64,000 nucleotides of DNA from Doryteuthis pealeii (Eukaryota > Mollusca > Cephalopoda > Myopsida > Loliginidae), in contig CM042143.1 of NCBI GenBank assembly GCA_023376005.1, forward strand, positions 78,794,778 through 78,858,777, given 5' to 3'. Shown here piece after piece: positions 1-9,696 of the stretch (positions are counted from its first letter, which is position 1; every line of letters begins with the position of its first letter). Under the pieces are notes generated by a model. The model was not told the DNA's origin and did not search any database. It saw only the letters and a program-made list of their open reading frames with translations. The position numbers were made by a program, and so were the translations under genes.

Positions 1-472
1 TTTCGTCTTATCTCCCCCAGCAATCTCCATTTTGAACAGAGATGAAGACCTTACATCACGTAACTTCTTGGTGTGCTTGTTACTGATCTTGCCCACCCGA
101 CGCATGCGTGCTGCGATGTCATGTGTGGCCGATGCTCGTCTCGACGCTTGTGGAATGGCTTTACGCATGCATGCACTGCACTGGTAAGAACCAGACCCAA
201 ATGCATGACGGGATGGGCGGCCCTTTCCTTTGGTGGAAAACAAGGAATAAAAGAAAAAGAAAAATGGAAGAATTATTGTTTCTATGCGTGGGTGTGTAGA
301 GCAAATAAAAAAGGGGGAAATTATGTTTGAATAAAATTTGACGTTCGTGTTTGTTTAACAAAAGAAAAAAGAAAGAAAGAAACGGTAAAGTCAGAAAAAG
401 AAAAGAAAAAAAGAAAAAAAAATAACAGAGGACAAAAAGATGAAAATAGTCTACATAGATATTAACAAAGAT
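1..472. other. Intergenic, no gene recognised
   Basis: Two overlapping plus-strand frames of 85 and 63 codons lie here, but neither resembles a family I know. From about 360 to 440 the sequence is a purine-rich run of A and GAAA units. Nothing regulatory is evident. Confidence 0.5.
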
Positions 473-501
473 ATCATCATCATCATCATCATCATCATCA
501 T
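473..501. repeat. (ATC)n microsatellite, tail of a LINE
   Basis: About nine ATC units, which read as (GAT)n on the minus strand. They follow directly on the LINE 3' end at 502-853. The same junction, CGACATGATGATGAT, ends the LINE copy at 63.2-63.6 kb, so the array is probably the element's own 3' tail and not a chance neighbour. Confidence 0.8.
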
Positions 502-853
502 GTCGTGCTAGCAGCACGGATATCCATGACAATCCCTCGCCAAACATCATCGCCCCCGGAAGGTCCTTTGTGCAGCATTTAAAATCCGCACATAACTGAT
601 CGATGTAGGTCCTTGCTGGACGGCCCACACTGGCGTGCCCATGTGCAGGTTTCTACAGGAGAACGACACTTATGAGTTCGTCCTTGCTTCTTTTGCAGTG
701 TTTAGCATGTCTTACTCTGATGGTTTGTGTGATAGGAGGCAAGTGGATGTACGGTTGCTTTTTTGTTGAATGCTGTTTCCACGATTTGTTTAAGACAAGT
801 TGTGTAACTCTCATCTACTATATTCTCTCGGTGTTTTGTTAGAGTCCAAGTGA
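502..853 (-). pseudogene. RTE-like LINE 3' end, broken reverse transcriptase C-terminus
   Basis: The minus strand encodes the C-terminal tail typical of RTE-like non-LTR retrotransposon proteins. Reading 5' to 3' on that strand one sees TWTLTK, then IRVRHAKHCKRSKDEL, then GRPARTYIDQLCAD, then KDLPGAMM, and in another frame IVMDIRA just before the end. An in-frame stop replaces the usual Trp after SVVLL, and a frameshift lies between KDLPGAMM and IVMDIRA, so it is dead. It is about 350 bp of an element normally some 3 kb long, truncated at 5' as expected of incomplete target-primed reverse transcription, and it ends in (GAT)n. The R2 repeat starts immediately beyond its 5' border. The plus-strand copy at 63241-63594 aligns along nearly its whole length. 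The assignment to RTE is from general knowledge of this C-terminal signature and not from a search. Confidence 0.8.
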
Positions 854-856
854 GAA

Positions 857-1200
857 TGTATTATAGCAGAGATACTCACTGTCGATGGGTCTTAGAATAT
901 GCTGACTGTATCCCCTGCAGAGGGATAACATACCCAACTCCAAAAGCGGTGTCTTGGGTATGACTCTAAACAGTATCTGATGGTGAGGCTCCAATTCTAG
1001 AGAACGGGAGTGCCCCTTCATTGGCATTACTCCCAGGTCTCTGACTGTATCCCCGGCAGAGGTATAACACACCCACCCAAAAAGATGTGTCCTGGGTATG
1101 ACTCTAAACAGTATCTAATGGTGAGGCTCCAATTCTAGAGAACGGGAGTGCCCCTTCGTTGCTATTACTCCCAGGCCTATTCTGACCCGAGGTGGTAGTA
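857..1200 (-). repeat. R2 repeat with internal 139-bp tandem duplication
   Basis: Reverse-oriented copy of the R2 body, recognised by the block GAGTGCCCCTTC, TTACTCCCAGG and GGTAGTACCTATTAGG. A unit starting GACTGTATCCCC occurs at 904 and again at 1043, so about 139 bp is duplicated in tandem; the two units differ by point changes and small indels. R2 codes for nothing recognisable. Confidence 0.75.
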
Positions 1201-1956
1201 CCTATTAGGCAGTGGTGGAATAAGGGAGGGGGCAACTACCCCGGGGTGCAGCTTCATGGGGTGCAAAATCGCCCAAACCTAAAAGCCTTTTTGTTGCTAT
1301 TACATTGAAATATATTGCATTAGTTTTGCTACTCTACTTCTGTGTAGAACTTTAGAAGAGACGGGTAGGTGAGACTTTGAAAAATCTGAATCAGTATTTA
1401 ACACATCACTCAATGAGTTCCGGGCCTGACATATAGATGGCGCCACTAATAAATAAATAAAAATCCATATGATTTATAACATAATTGCTATTATATGAGG
1501 CCAGGGGCATAAGTAATGAGGCAGACAGTGATGATTATAATTCTATTCTTATTGAGCTGTCCCATTACTTCGGCCTCACCCTGTATAATTTGCTGAATAA
1601 TTTTAACATTGGCCACTGGAGGGGGCACCAGACGAACTCTTGTCCTCCCTGGATGACGACTTTGGCCCGCTACAGCTGTTGGGTTACTATTTATAGGTTA
1701 AATAGATCAGTTTAAAATTATTCGTATTCGATAGGACCGTCTACAAAAACATCTTTGGCAACAACTACACAAAAATGTAAATATTAACGTACAATGAACG
1801 TGATTCCCTAACCTCTAGGCATAAATTAAAACTAGACGGGATGACATGCCATTAAAATTAATCAACCATAACTGTTTTGGATATGGTTGTGACAACTTGA
1901 TGTCTATTTTTTAAATTATAAATACTAAAAAATATATGAACTACCAAAACCTAAGT
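1201..1956. other. Intergenic, no gene recognised
   Basis: AT-rich sequence with one 76-codon plus-strand frame (1485-1715) that I do not recognise. A short self-complementary GC stretch, CTACCCCGGGGTGCAG, lies near 1236. No RNA gene or element ends are visible. Confidence 0.4.
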
Positions 1957-2188
1957 CGTCGTCGGGGTGGCTTAAAGTCGGTATCAGCCAGACGGCGAGG
2001 GAGTCTATCCCCTTTTCTCTAGACCAAGGAGATTGTTTTTACGTCTGAGTTGGAACGCCATACCTACCATAAGCTCCTTACTTTACTGTACATATCACCT
2101 GTACTAGTGATACACTGAGTTGACGAGGACGTATCGGACCAGAACCTTGTGGTTCCTAGGCAGACGTTCTACCGACTGAGCTAAAACG
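1957..2188 (-). mobile_element. S1 tRNA-derived SINE
   Basis: Near full-length S1 on the minus strand. The tRNA-like head is at the high-coordinate end, with CTACCGACTGAGCTAAAAC (complement of A box TAGCTCAGTCGG) and GTATCGGACC (a damaged B box). The body contains TATCCCCTTTT and GGAGATTGTTTTT, and the 3' end is GGGGTGGCTTAAAGTCGG. Such elements carry an internal RNA polymerase III promoter and move with LINE enzymes. Confidence 0.85.
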
Positions 2189-2486
2189 AATGCGACCCAT
2201 TATATCAGAAATGGGTAGCACCTCTTCCCAAGAGCTATAACTACTAGATTGAGTCAAATATTTAGCAATATATTGGTAACGATTCGACAGTCGAGTTCGG
2301 TTGATACTCTCCGGGTGCTACTCACCAGATTTGCGTCTATGGCTTGGAGCATGAATCCACGTTTTTTTTTACCTACATGACCATGCCTGATTGTCGAGGT
2401 TTTTGCAACCCGAGCACTGGTTACTGCACTGTGATCAACTGTGTCTTGACTTTTTGCACAACAAATGTCTTTGGTTGCTTATATGG
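2189..2486. other. Intergenic, no gene recognised
   Basis: Unassigned sequence between two SINEs. A 65-codon frame (2344-2541) runs through the pentanucleotide repeat and has no recognisable domain. Confidence 0.4.
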
Positions 2487-2518
2487 CGTTATGTTATGTT
2501 ATGTTATGTTATGTTATG
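2487..2518. repeat. (GTTAT)n pentanucleotide microsatellite
   Basis: About six tandem GTTAT/TTATG units directly before the S2 head. Confidence 0.9.
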
Positions 2519-2793
2519 GAGGCGCGTGGACTAATGGTTAGAGTCGTAGGAAATGGACTCGTCGACCCGAGTTCAATCCCTGGACGAAGCAGTTTTCATT
2601 TCACATAGCGTTAATATCCTTGGGAACGGTATGAATCCAATTCTCCCTCCAGTTATGGGTAAATAGCAGGACAGACTGGGCTCTTTAACCATGGCAAGGT
2701 AACCCGTCTAGGAGAAGGAAAACTCTGAATTCAAACATGTTAAACCCCGCTTAAAAATTGACCTTGTGTCGCATCCTGCTCATGCGGAGGGGT

Positions 2794-2795
<2 letters not shown>
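2518..2795 (+). mobile_element. S2 tRNA-derived SINE, best full-length copy
   Basis: The head GGACTAATGGTTAGAG (A-box-like) followed by CGAGTTCAATCCC (B-box-like) shows descent from a tRNA different from the S1 parent. The body holds GGTATGAATCCAA, GACTGGGCTCTTTAACC and AGGAGAAGGAAAACTC, and the 3' end is GACCTTGTGTCGCATCCTGC followed by GGAGGGGTTG. It runs straight into a (TA)n array, which also borders the S2 copy at 49156. Transcription would be by RNA polymerase III from the internal boxes. Confidence 0.85.

Positions 2796-2833
<38 letters not shown>
2796..2833. repeat. (TA)n microsatellite
   Basis: Uninterrupted TA array attached to the 3' end of the S2 copy. Confidence 0.95.
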
Positions 2834-2836
<3 letters not shown>

Positions 2837-3687
2837 GTTATGTCTCAGTTCAAACTCATAGAGCATACGTTTCTGTCAAGAAATCGTGGCAGCCAGAGTC
2901 CCTCTCCCTGCCTTATAGAAAGCAAATGTACGTCTACATTGTTCAATCGAACTGGAGAAAGAGAAAGAATTTGTTTTTCGCGCTTCGACGTCCTATAACT
3001 GCCTGAGTGCGACACCTAAGGGCTAAAGAGAGAAACACGGAAGGTAACCGCGAAAGTAAGGAGTGTAAACTCCACAGACACACCAACATGTCCACCAATA
3101 AGTACAATAACTCTGAGAAAGAAAAACTATAGGGTGTGGCAGGAATGCCTCACACGTTTTAAATTGTCACCTGTGTGGTGCAAATGAACTTTTCTTTTCA
3201 ATTACGATCATGGCTTGGATCGGTGCAGTTGAAACATTTTTTTAAGACAGGTGGATCTGTAATTGCTACACAGTAACGAGACGAGCGCTTCCATTTTCAG
3301 ATATATAAGTAAAAAATATCTAATTAAGATATAATAATACTCGTGTTTCTTAATCGTTCGACCGTTATTATCTTGCAACACCCTCTGGTTAAAAATGACA
3401 CCGTCCAAATCCTCCAAGATGAAATGCAAAATGTAAATCCTGATTATCTGGTGTTGCTTATCCGCCGAATTCCTATTTCTTATGAGTGTCGTCACCTGAG
3501 CTGGACAATTCCGTTTTTATTAAAAAGAAAGAACGGGAATAAAAAGAACATTCTACACAGAAAAATATAATAAGAAAGAAAGAGAGAGAGAGAGAGAAAG
3601 CAGGTGAGCGTGCGGAAACGATAACGCTAATTTGTTTCAATCGAACATAAGGAAAAGAAAGAAGGAAAGAAGTTTTTTTAAATAGGC
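2834..3687. other. Intergenic, no gene recognised
   Basis: Mixed sequence with opposing frames of 95 codons (3208-3495, minus) and 75 codons (3343-3570, plus), neither recognised. A short GA microsatellite lies near 3576-3598. No splice or promoter context stands out. Confidence 0.4.
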
Positions 3688-3859
3688 AGTCTTAGCTAGG
3701 TCGATAGAGCATCCACATTGAAATTACAAGACTTCGGGTTCGATACCAGCACTCGCCAACTCAGTGCATAGAGTAGCACTGCTTGTATCTGCGCGGTAAA
3801 GTAGGGAGCTGGTGGTAGGTGTAGCGCTCCACCTCAGACACAAAAACAATCTCCCTGGA
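3688..3859 (+). mobile_element. S1 SINE, 3' truncated
   Basis: The tRNA-like head TCTTAGCTAGGTCGATAGAG and B box GGGTTCGATACC are well preserved. The body continues to ACAATCTCCCTGG, where the fold-back at 3862 begins. The missing 3' third resembles the fragment at 4318-4417, but the two overlap slightly in S1 coordinates, so a simple split is not proven. Confidence 0.8.
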
Positions 3860-3861
3860 TT

Positions 3862-4004
3862 GTATTATTTAGATTTTTCGGATTGCTGTTCGCATCTTTA
3901 TTGTTATATACTCAACGTTTCTTCAAGGCTGGAGGGCATATCGACTGAAACGTTGTGTATATAACAATAAAGATGGGGACAACATTCCAAAAATCTAAAT
4001 AGTA
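3862..4004. mobile_element. Fold-back element F1, ~60-bp arms
   Basis: Left arm TTATTTAGATTTTTCGGATT...ACTCAACGTTTC pairs with right arm GAAACGTTGTGTATATAACA...AAAATCTAAATA around a ~22-bp centre. Single arms of the same family occur at 37195-37290 and 38508-38590. It has no coding capacity. It may be a MITE or a hairpin left by self-primed repair. Confidence 0.8.
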
Positions 4005-4304
4005 CGAGGGTGACTCAAAATGTAATACCATTTTGTTTAGAACAGGTATAATTACCAACACAGGAACATGTATCATACATCAAAATGAAGCTGATCCTCT
4101 GTGGATCACATCCCTACTTCTCCACATAGTCACCGTTTCTTTCAATAGCAATGTTCCACCTTCGAATGAGAGCATGTATACCTTCCCCCGTAAAATTCTG
4201 TTGACTGTTCTTTGAGCCACTTCTTCACTTCAGATTTCACTTCCACGTCACTGGAATAATGTTTGCTTCAGAGTATCACCTCTTCGGCCTCAAGAAAGAG
4301 GTTG
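4003..4304 (-). pseudogene. mariner-like transposase C-terminus, frameshifted
   Basis: The minus strand ends in GDYVEK followed by TAG (4114-4116), the usual C-terminus of mariner transposases. Just upstream is GEGIHALIRRWNIAIERN, and one frame away EVKSEVKKWLKEQ preceded by HYSSD, so a single-base frameshift near 4185 breaks the frame. Another stop precedes HYSSD. The element end TACGAGGGTGACTCAAAATG at 4003-4022 follows the expected TA and looks like a mariner TIR. Only about 60 of some 345 codons remain; the catalytic DD(34)D residues are absent. It sits directly against F1. Confidence 0.8.
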
Positions 4305-4317
4305 TTTTTTTTTTTAT

Positions 4318-4417
4318 TCAGACAAATAACCCCCCTGGTCTAGTGCTAGAGGAAAAGGGATAGACTCCCTCGCAGTCTGGTTAATGCCGATAATTGGCCA
4401 CTCCACCAACTTTACTT
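4318..4417 (+). mobile_element. S1 SINE, 3' fragment
   Basis: Contains CCTGGTCTAGTGCTAGAGG, GGGATAGACTCCCTCGC and GGCCACTCCACCAACTTTACTT, the last third of S1 with its 3' end. The head is missing and a poly-T run precedes it. Confidence 0.75.
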
Positions 4418-4465
4418 TTTTTTACATTGTTATGTATCTAAGATTGCTGGAGTCATTAAAGATCT

Positions 4466-4537
4466 TGAGCAGGGGCGGGGGGGGGGGTCAAAATTAACTT
4501 TAGTAAGTTCATTTGGACCCCCCACGCCCCCTGCTCA
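4466..4537. repeat. GC-rich inverted repeat
   Basis: GAGCAGGGGCGGGG...GGTC pairs with GACCCCCCACGCCCCCTGCTC across a ~26-base AT-rich loop. It is unusually GC-rich for this DNA and could extrude as a stable hairpin. Confidence 0.8.
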
Positions 4538-4661
4538 GAATTCTTTGGAAACTCTTCCATATTGCAATCGGATTTTGCCTTCTCGACCATCTGCAATGAT
4601 TCTTAACAAAATTATACACCAGGAAAAAACAAACGCTTTTTTAATTTTTTTAACAATTTAA

Positions 4662-5192
4662 TCTTATTATAATGGAGATTCGGTGTTTGTCTGTCTGTAA
4701 CCGAAAATATGTCACTGCTTACATCACAATACTCTCGGGAAATGCGTAACTTTATAATAGTCAAAATCATTAATACATTGAATAAAGTCTTATTTATTAA
4801 TGATGTCTCTATGAAAATCTGAGTTAGATTTGCTTCAAAACAACTCATGTTATTAGTGTGTTTAAAAACCTGCAATTTGTCTTTTATATCACTAAGAAAT
4901 AAAGGTTTACATAATATATGGTGTAGTTAATCTGCATACTGTTTTTAACAAAACGGGGTTTAATAAATAATTACTTGGTTTTATTGATCTATAATATTAT
5001 TGAATTATTCTCCAACATATCAAAATCAATCATATGAATGATTTTTATATAGAAACTAATTAAAATATCATTAAAACAAGTGTAATCTTTTTACCTTCGT
5101 TCTAATTTAATTACGTTAGTCTTTCTAATTTAATATATTTCATTACATTAAAACTTGAATACTTCCGCACGGGGGGCGCATATTCTTGCTAG
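4662..5192 (+). mobile_element. Non-autonomous Helitron, Hel-A copy 1
   Basis: Starts TCTTATTATAATGGAGATTC after an A and ends TATTCTTGCTAG before a T, the 5'-TC/CTRR-3' signature of Helitrons inserting between A and T. The 3' region CCGCACGGGGGGCGC corresponds to the hairpin GCACCCGGAGGGTGC of the copy at 17387 but is degraded. The 5' block TCTGTCTGTAACCGAAA is shared with all Hel-A copies. There are no TIRs, no target duplication and no coding capacity, so mobility would need Rep/helicase supplied in trans. Confidence 0.85.
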
Positions 5193-5239
5193 TTCTATTA
5201 AAATCATTTCACAAAGTCATATAATTTCGAATCACAAAA

Positions 5240-5720
5240 CATGACTTATTTATTTATTTATTTCCATTCCTTCTTTCTTTCCTACTTTTAAATTTTCTTT
5301 ACACTATATTCTCCCTTCTTCAATTTCATTCCCTTTCTCGTTCTTTATTTCTTTCCTAATTTTTAATTTTCTTTACACTATATTCTCCCTCCTTCAATTT
5401 CATTCCATTTATCGTTCCTTCTTTCTTCTTTGTCAACAGTATTTCTCCTTCCTTCAATTCTTTGTCAACAGTATTTCTCCTTCCTTCAATTCCATTTGCC
5501 TTCTTTCTTTCCTACTTTTTAATTTTCTTTACACTATATTCTCCCTCCTTCAATTTCATTCCATTTATCGTTCTTTATTTCTTCTTTGTCAACAGTATTT
5601 CTCCTTCCTTCAATTCCATTTGCCTTCTTTCTTTCCTACTTTTTAATTTTCTTTACACTATATTCTCCCTCCTTCAATTTCATTCGCTGATTCCTTTACC
5701 TTTCTCTTCCTTTCCAACTA
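5240..5720. repeat. Pyrimidine-rich tandem repeat, ~120-bp higher-order unit
   Basis: Modules TTTCTTTACACTATATTCTC, CCTTCAATTTCATTCCATTT and TGTCAACAGTATTTCTCC recur several times in order. The 112-codon plus-strand frame across it is made of Phe, Ser and Leu only because the strand is C/T-rich. Confidence 0.8.
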
Positions 5721-6384
5721 CGTTGAATTTTTTTTTTTTTTTTTTTTTTTACTATATTTTTTCACTATTTTTGTTTGTTTTGTTTTTTCTACTGGTCTAA
5801 TTTCGATTTTTTTTCAACTCTATTTCTCGTTTCTTCACTTTCATTAGTATTTTTTATCTCTTTCTTCTTCCCTACTTCTTCGTTGTTTTGGTTTGTTTGT
5901 TTGTTTGGCCTTTTGCGTGTGAAGGTTTTTTTTTTGCATTTTGTATTTTTTTCTTTAATTTTTGTTTTTCACTTTATATTTTCTCTTTCGTTTATTACTC
6001 TTTCCTTTTTTTCTTCTTCCGCCATTATTTTCTGTACCCCCACCATGTTTTTGATTGGTTCGTTAATTCCTGGCCAAAACGAGGCTCTGTAATTAAAAAA
6101 CTACAAAAACAAAAGAGCGAGAAACCAAACACTGCGGCCTTCGTCATCACTCGGATAACGTTACACACAATCTTCACTCATTTAGTCTGTAATAAAACAT
6201 CATGCAAACTTTCTGATTGCCCCGACAAAGTTCACTGCGTCCTGGGGTCCAAATAATACCAAACAACACAAGCTCTTCGTTTTCGTCATCACCACTGAGA
6301 AAAAAAAATCTATTAGGGGGTATCGTAGATCTTACACGTATGGTTCGAGGGACCTTCAGTATATATATATAATTTTAATATTGA
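5721..6384. other. T-rich low-complexity DNA
   Basis: Poly-T and pyrimidine runs up to about 6050, then non-repetitive AT-rich DNA. The plus-strand frames of 105 and 122 codons are hydrophobic by base composition and are not called as genes. Confidence 0.5.
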
Positions 6385-6514
6385 TAATATAGTTGACTAT
6401 ATTTATAAGTAAAGACTGCGCAATATAATTGATAGAGCATATATATACACGTTGGTTTGAAAATCGCCAAGGTGAGAAACTGACAGTTACCAAGCGCCGT
6501 TGATTTTATGCCTT
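6385..6514. repeat. Fold-back F3, single degraded arm
   Basis: GACTGCGCAATATAATTGATAGAGCATA and GAGAAACTGACAGTTACCAA match the F3 palindrome at 51428-51612, but the partner arm is not present here. Confidence 0.55.
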
Positions 6515-6880
6515 TTATGTCATTTTAGAGTTTGCATGCCCATGTCATTCCAGCTCGCCGCCATGGCATTGAGAAAGTGTTAAACCTCGTTGTCGTTGCC
6601 AACTCCCTACATAACTTGCAGACGTTTTTGACATCCATGCACGACTCGCCATACACTTCCGTTAATTGGTGATGAATTTCAAACGGTTTAATGCTTTTTT
6701 GCATTTAAAAACAGAATAACTATGCGATCTTCACATTTGGCGGTAGCGTCAATCACAAGCTCCACCAGAAACGATTGCCAACCCAAGACTGGGCGTAGCA
6801 GTATTGTCAATAGCTACACGAACATTTTTCCTGCGTCCTCAGGGTTTTGGAGATCTTACTTTTTTCGGATTACCCATGTA
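6515..6880 (-). mobile_element. M1 mariner deletion derivative
   Basis: Homologous to the copy at 35617-36085 over the blocks CCAACTCCCTACATAACTT, GACATCCATGCACGACTCGC, GGTTTAATGCTTTTTTGCAT and GGAGATCTTACTTTTTTCGG. On the minus strand these encode relics of a mariner N-terminal helix-turn-helix. The right end GGATTACCC matches the M1 terminus; the left end is decayed. Confidence 0.7.
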
Positions 6881-6920
6881 TAACCTTATTAAACACTAAG
6901 GATTGATTGTAAAAAAAATT

Positions 6921-7169
6921 AAGTCGTCACCGGGGTGGCCTAAAGTCGGTATCAGCCAAACAGCGAGGGAATCTATCCCCTTTTCATTGGTGCTAGACCA
7001 AGGATATTGTTTTGGTGTCTTGGATGGAACGCCACACCTACAATGAGCTCTTCACTTTACCGCACAGATCCCTGTGCTACTCACACGCTGAGTTATCGAG
7101 GGTCCGTATCGAACCCGGAACCTTGTGGTTCCTAGTCAGATACTCTACCGACTGAGCTAAACCGGCCCT
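6921..7169 (-). mobile_element. S1 SINE, full length
   Basis: 3' end GGGGTGGCCTAAAGTCGG is at the low-coordinate side. The tRNA head (complement of TAGCTCAGTCGG at CCGACTGAGCTAAACCGGCC, B box as GTATCGAACCCGG) is at the high side. This is one of the least damaged S1 copies. Confidence 0.9.
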
Positions 7170-7244
7170 ACCCTAATAATATATATAATTTTTTAAAGTT
7201 ATTAAATAATTATACTTCAAGGGAAGAGACGTCACGTCCGTATC

Positions 7245-7352
7245 TTCTCTATAGGGATGGGTAAAATAGTAGCACAAACTGGATTCTCAGTCCATGGTGA
7301 GCAACCAGTCTAGGAGAACAACTGAATTTTGAACCAAAAGCTGAACTCTCTA
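7245..7352 (+). mobile_element. S2 SINE fragment
   Basis: Middle of S2: GGGATGGGTAAAATAGTAGC, CAGTCCATGGTGAGCAACC and AGTCTAGGAGAAC. Head and tail are missing. Confidence 0.65.
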
Positions 7353-7662
7353 AAGTAGTCCGACATTTTCAATGAAATCTCTAATTATGGTAGACTTTTT
7401 TTTAAATATTTCTCCTCAAACTGAAAATTTATTGTCAATGCAGATTTCAAAAACTAAGTCTATTAACCAATTAGATATTTTTTTGTAATATATTATTAAA
7501 CAAATTGCCGAATCAGATCAAAAACAGCAATAGTGTAAAAAAAAAAAAAAACAACTTAAAAAATGAATTTAAGAAATAATGTAAATAAAAGAATTTAAGA
7601 GGAAATGTTTTGGCAACTACCGGATGAATTACTTAAGAGAATTTTATCTGTAAATAGATATA

Positions 7663-8081
7663 TCTATTAATAAATAGATTCGGTCTCCATTTGTCTGACA
7701 CCGAAACTACGTCACTGCTTACGCCACAATACCAAAAAATTATCAATACGAAGAATTTAAAAAAAAAAAAAAGAAAAAACAACCCTGCAATCAGTTTAAA
7801 ATTTTTTTTTTTTTTTTTTTTTACTCCCGCTCTTTTTTCAGTAACAAGAGGTTAACTAAAAAGTTTACAAATTCTAATTGTTTTATTTATTTATTTATTT
7901 ATTACTCCTTATATATATATTACTCCTTTAATAAATTTGATTATTCTACTTACTTATGATACAAACCCTCAGACACTGAATTTTTATCTCCCACCCACTC
8001 AGGCAATATCTTTCAATAATTAATTTTTACACCGCCTGGAGTTTATGTTTTGGTTTTTGTTTTTTTTTTGTTTTTTGCTAG
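7663..8081 (+). mobile_element. Non-autonomous Helitron, Hel-B copy 1
   Basis: Begins TCTATTAATAAATAGATTCGG after an A and ends TTTTTTGCTAG before a T. The 3' portion (CAAACCCTCAGACACTGAA, CCCACCCACTCAGGCAATA, ACACCGCCTGGAG) matches the Hel-B copies at 52249 and 61294. The 5' block CACCGAAACTACGTCACTGC links it to Hel-A. A poly-T run lies between the hairpin region and the CTAG end. Confidence 0.8.
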
Positions 8082-8290
8082 TTGTATTAGATTCTCTCTT
8101 TTTTAAGGGTGATGTGAAAAGATAATAAAAAGGAGATGTCCAAGGAGACATAGCAAACAAATAAACTTCAAACTAAATCGACCCTTGCCCATCTACGCGA
8201 AGAGGGGAGATTTGCTACATAAGGAACTAGAGCCTATGTACACAGTATTGACCAGAATGAATGACTTACATGATTTTTCTTCTCCATATA

Positions 8291-8412
8291 TCACGCAGTG
8301 TTTATTCATTTCGCACGTGATAGCCATAATTTTTTGAATTTTTAAAATCACTTATCGACCTGGCAACTGTTGGTTGTTTTAGTCGCAATCTGGCAGCGAT
8401 TTCGTTAATGCC

Positions 8413-8449
<37 letters not shown>

Positions 8450-8806
8450 GAGAATTTCTATCTGCGCATGCATCTCTGATGAAAATTCTTTCACCAGGTA
8501 TAGTCGCTATTACTACACTTTATCACTATAATTCACAGATAAATCACATTTTTAATCGCAGCTAAATCCCCACCTAAACGAGAACGTGCAATAAAAATGA
8601 ATACTCTTTGATCGGAAAAAAAAAAAAACAATGTCATCCAATTTGGCCAATCAAAATAAGTCTATCACGTGCGAAATGAATGTACAATGTCATCCAATTT
8701 GGCCAATCAAAATGAGTCTATCACGTGCGAAATGAATGGACAATGCCATCCAATTTGGCCAATCAAAACGAGTCTATCACGTGCGAAATGAATGAACACT
8801 GCGTGA
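8291..8806. mobile_element. TIR element with subterminal 56-bp repeats
   Basis: Left end TCACGCAGTGTTTATTCATT...CACGTGATAG (8291-8323) and right end CTATCACGTGCGAAATGAAT...ACACTGCGTGA (8774-8806) are inverted repeats with one mismatch over 33 bp. The enclosed ~450 bp has no transposase frame. No flanking duplication is clear. It is probably a non-autonomous DNA transposon of unassigned superfamily. Confidence 0.75.
8628..8795. repeat. Three 56-bp tandem units with CCAAT and CACGTG
   Basis: Units begin ACAATGTCATCC at 8628, 8684 and 8740. Each contains TTTGGCCAATCAAAA (CCAAT box) and CTATCACGTGCGAAA (E-box CACGTG). The units are an amplified version of the right terminal repeat of the surrounding element. 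Confidence 0.9.
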
Positions 8807-9359
8807 CGGAAAAGTAGAGAGAAAAAAATTATGCGAGTCATCCATTTTGGCCAATACTGTAGATCCAGGAGCAAGTTATTGGTCAGGCGAAACCAATGGA
8901 TACCGCATACAAATACTTAACGTATTTTTTGTCAGCCATGATGCTTCTGGTATTTCGTATTTCCGGTTCAGTTACAAGTGATGCAACAAAAAGTTACCCC
9001 ATTTTTCAATTAATGTTGATTTTGTTTAAGTGCATAAAACATTTTGAGAGCAAAAGTGGAAAAATAAAGTTATAACAAAATTAATGGAAAAGAAAAAACG
9101 GGTAAATTTAATGAAAAGATATACAAGAGATATATGCATACAAAAGTTTATATTTTGTTTTTTAAAATCTTCCATCTTAAATCGATGGCAAATTGTTTTG
9201 TTTTGTTTTTTAATACAACGTTTTTAAGGGTAGAAAAATGGAGACAAAACTCGAACCACAAAATTGCTTCACTATATACAAAAAGGGTGGATAAGTGTTA
9301 CATGTGAAAATCGAAGTGGAAGATAAGAGTAAGAAATGTGGAAGATCGATGAAATATTT
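8807..9359. other. Intergenic, CCAAT-rich start
   Basis: A fourth, diverged CATCCATTTTGGCCAATAC block lies near 8840, and ATTGG/CCAATGG near 8880-8900. No gene is recognised in the remaining AT-rich sequence. Confidence 0.4.
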
Positions 9360-9654
9360 TTAAGAGGAATACAAGAGAAAGAAAAGAAAAAATAGATAGA
9401 AAAGAAGGAAAACTAGGAGAGAGTGAAAGTAGGAGAAATAAAGAAAGAGGGAGTAGGAGAAATATATATATATATATATATATGTGGAAGAGAGAGAGGG
9501 GAGAGAAAACAAAGAGAAGAAAAAAAGAGAAAATGAAAAAACGAAACGAGACGAATGACTGACAAAGAAAGAAAAGTTAAAAACGAGCCCAGAGAAAAAG
9601 GAAAGAAAAACATACATAGAAAAAGAGAGAAAAAGAGAAAAACAAAAAACGAGG

Positions 9655-9696
<42 letters not shown>

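Noticed and set aside
161..628. 155-codon minus frame taken as one protein
   Set aside because: Only the first ~30 residues (GRPARTYIDQLCAD onward) are LINE; the rest is (GAT)n and purine-rich DNA, after a frameshift.
3688..4417. One S1 split by F1 and mariner insertions
   Set aside because: The two S1 pieces overlap by about 25 bases of S1 sequence with different mutations and no matching target duplication, so two separate fragments are as likely.
5462..6256. Three plus-strand frames rich in Phe/Leu that look like membrane proteins
   Set aside because: They arise from poly-T and CT-rich tandem repeats; no loops, charge pattern or homologue is recognisable.
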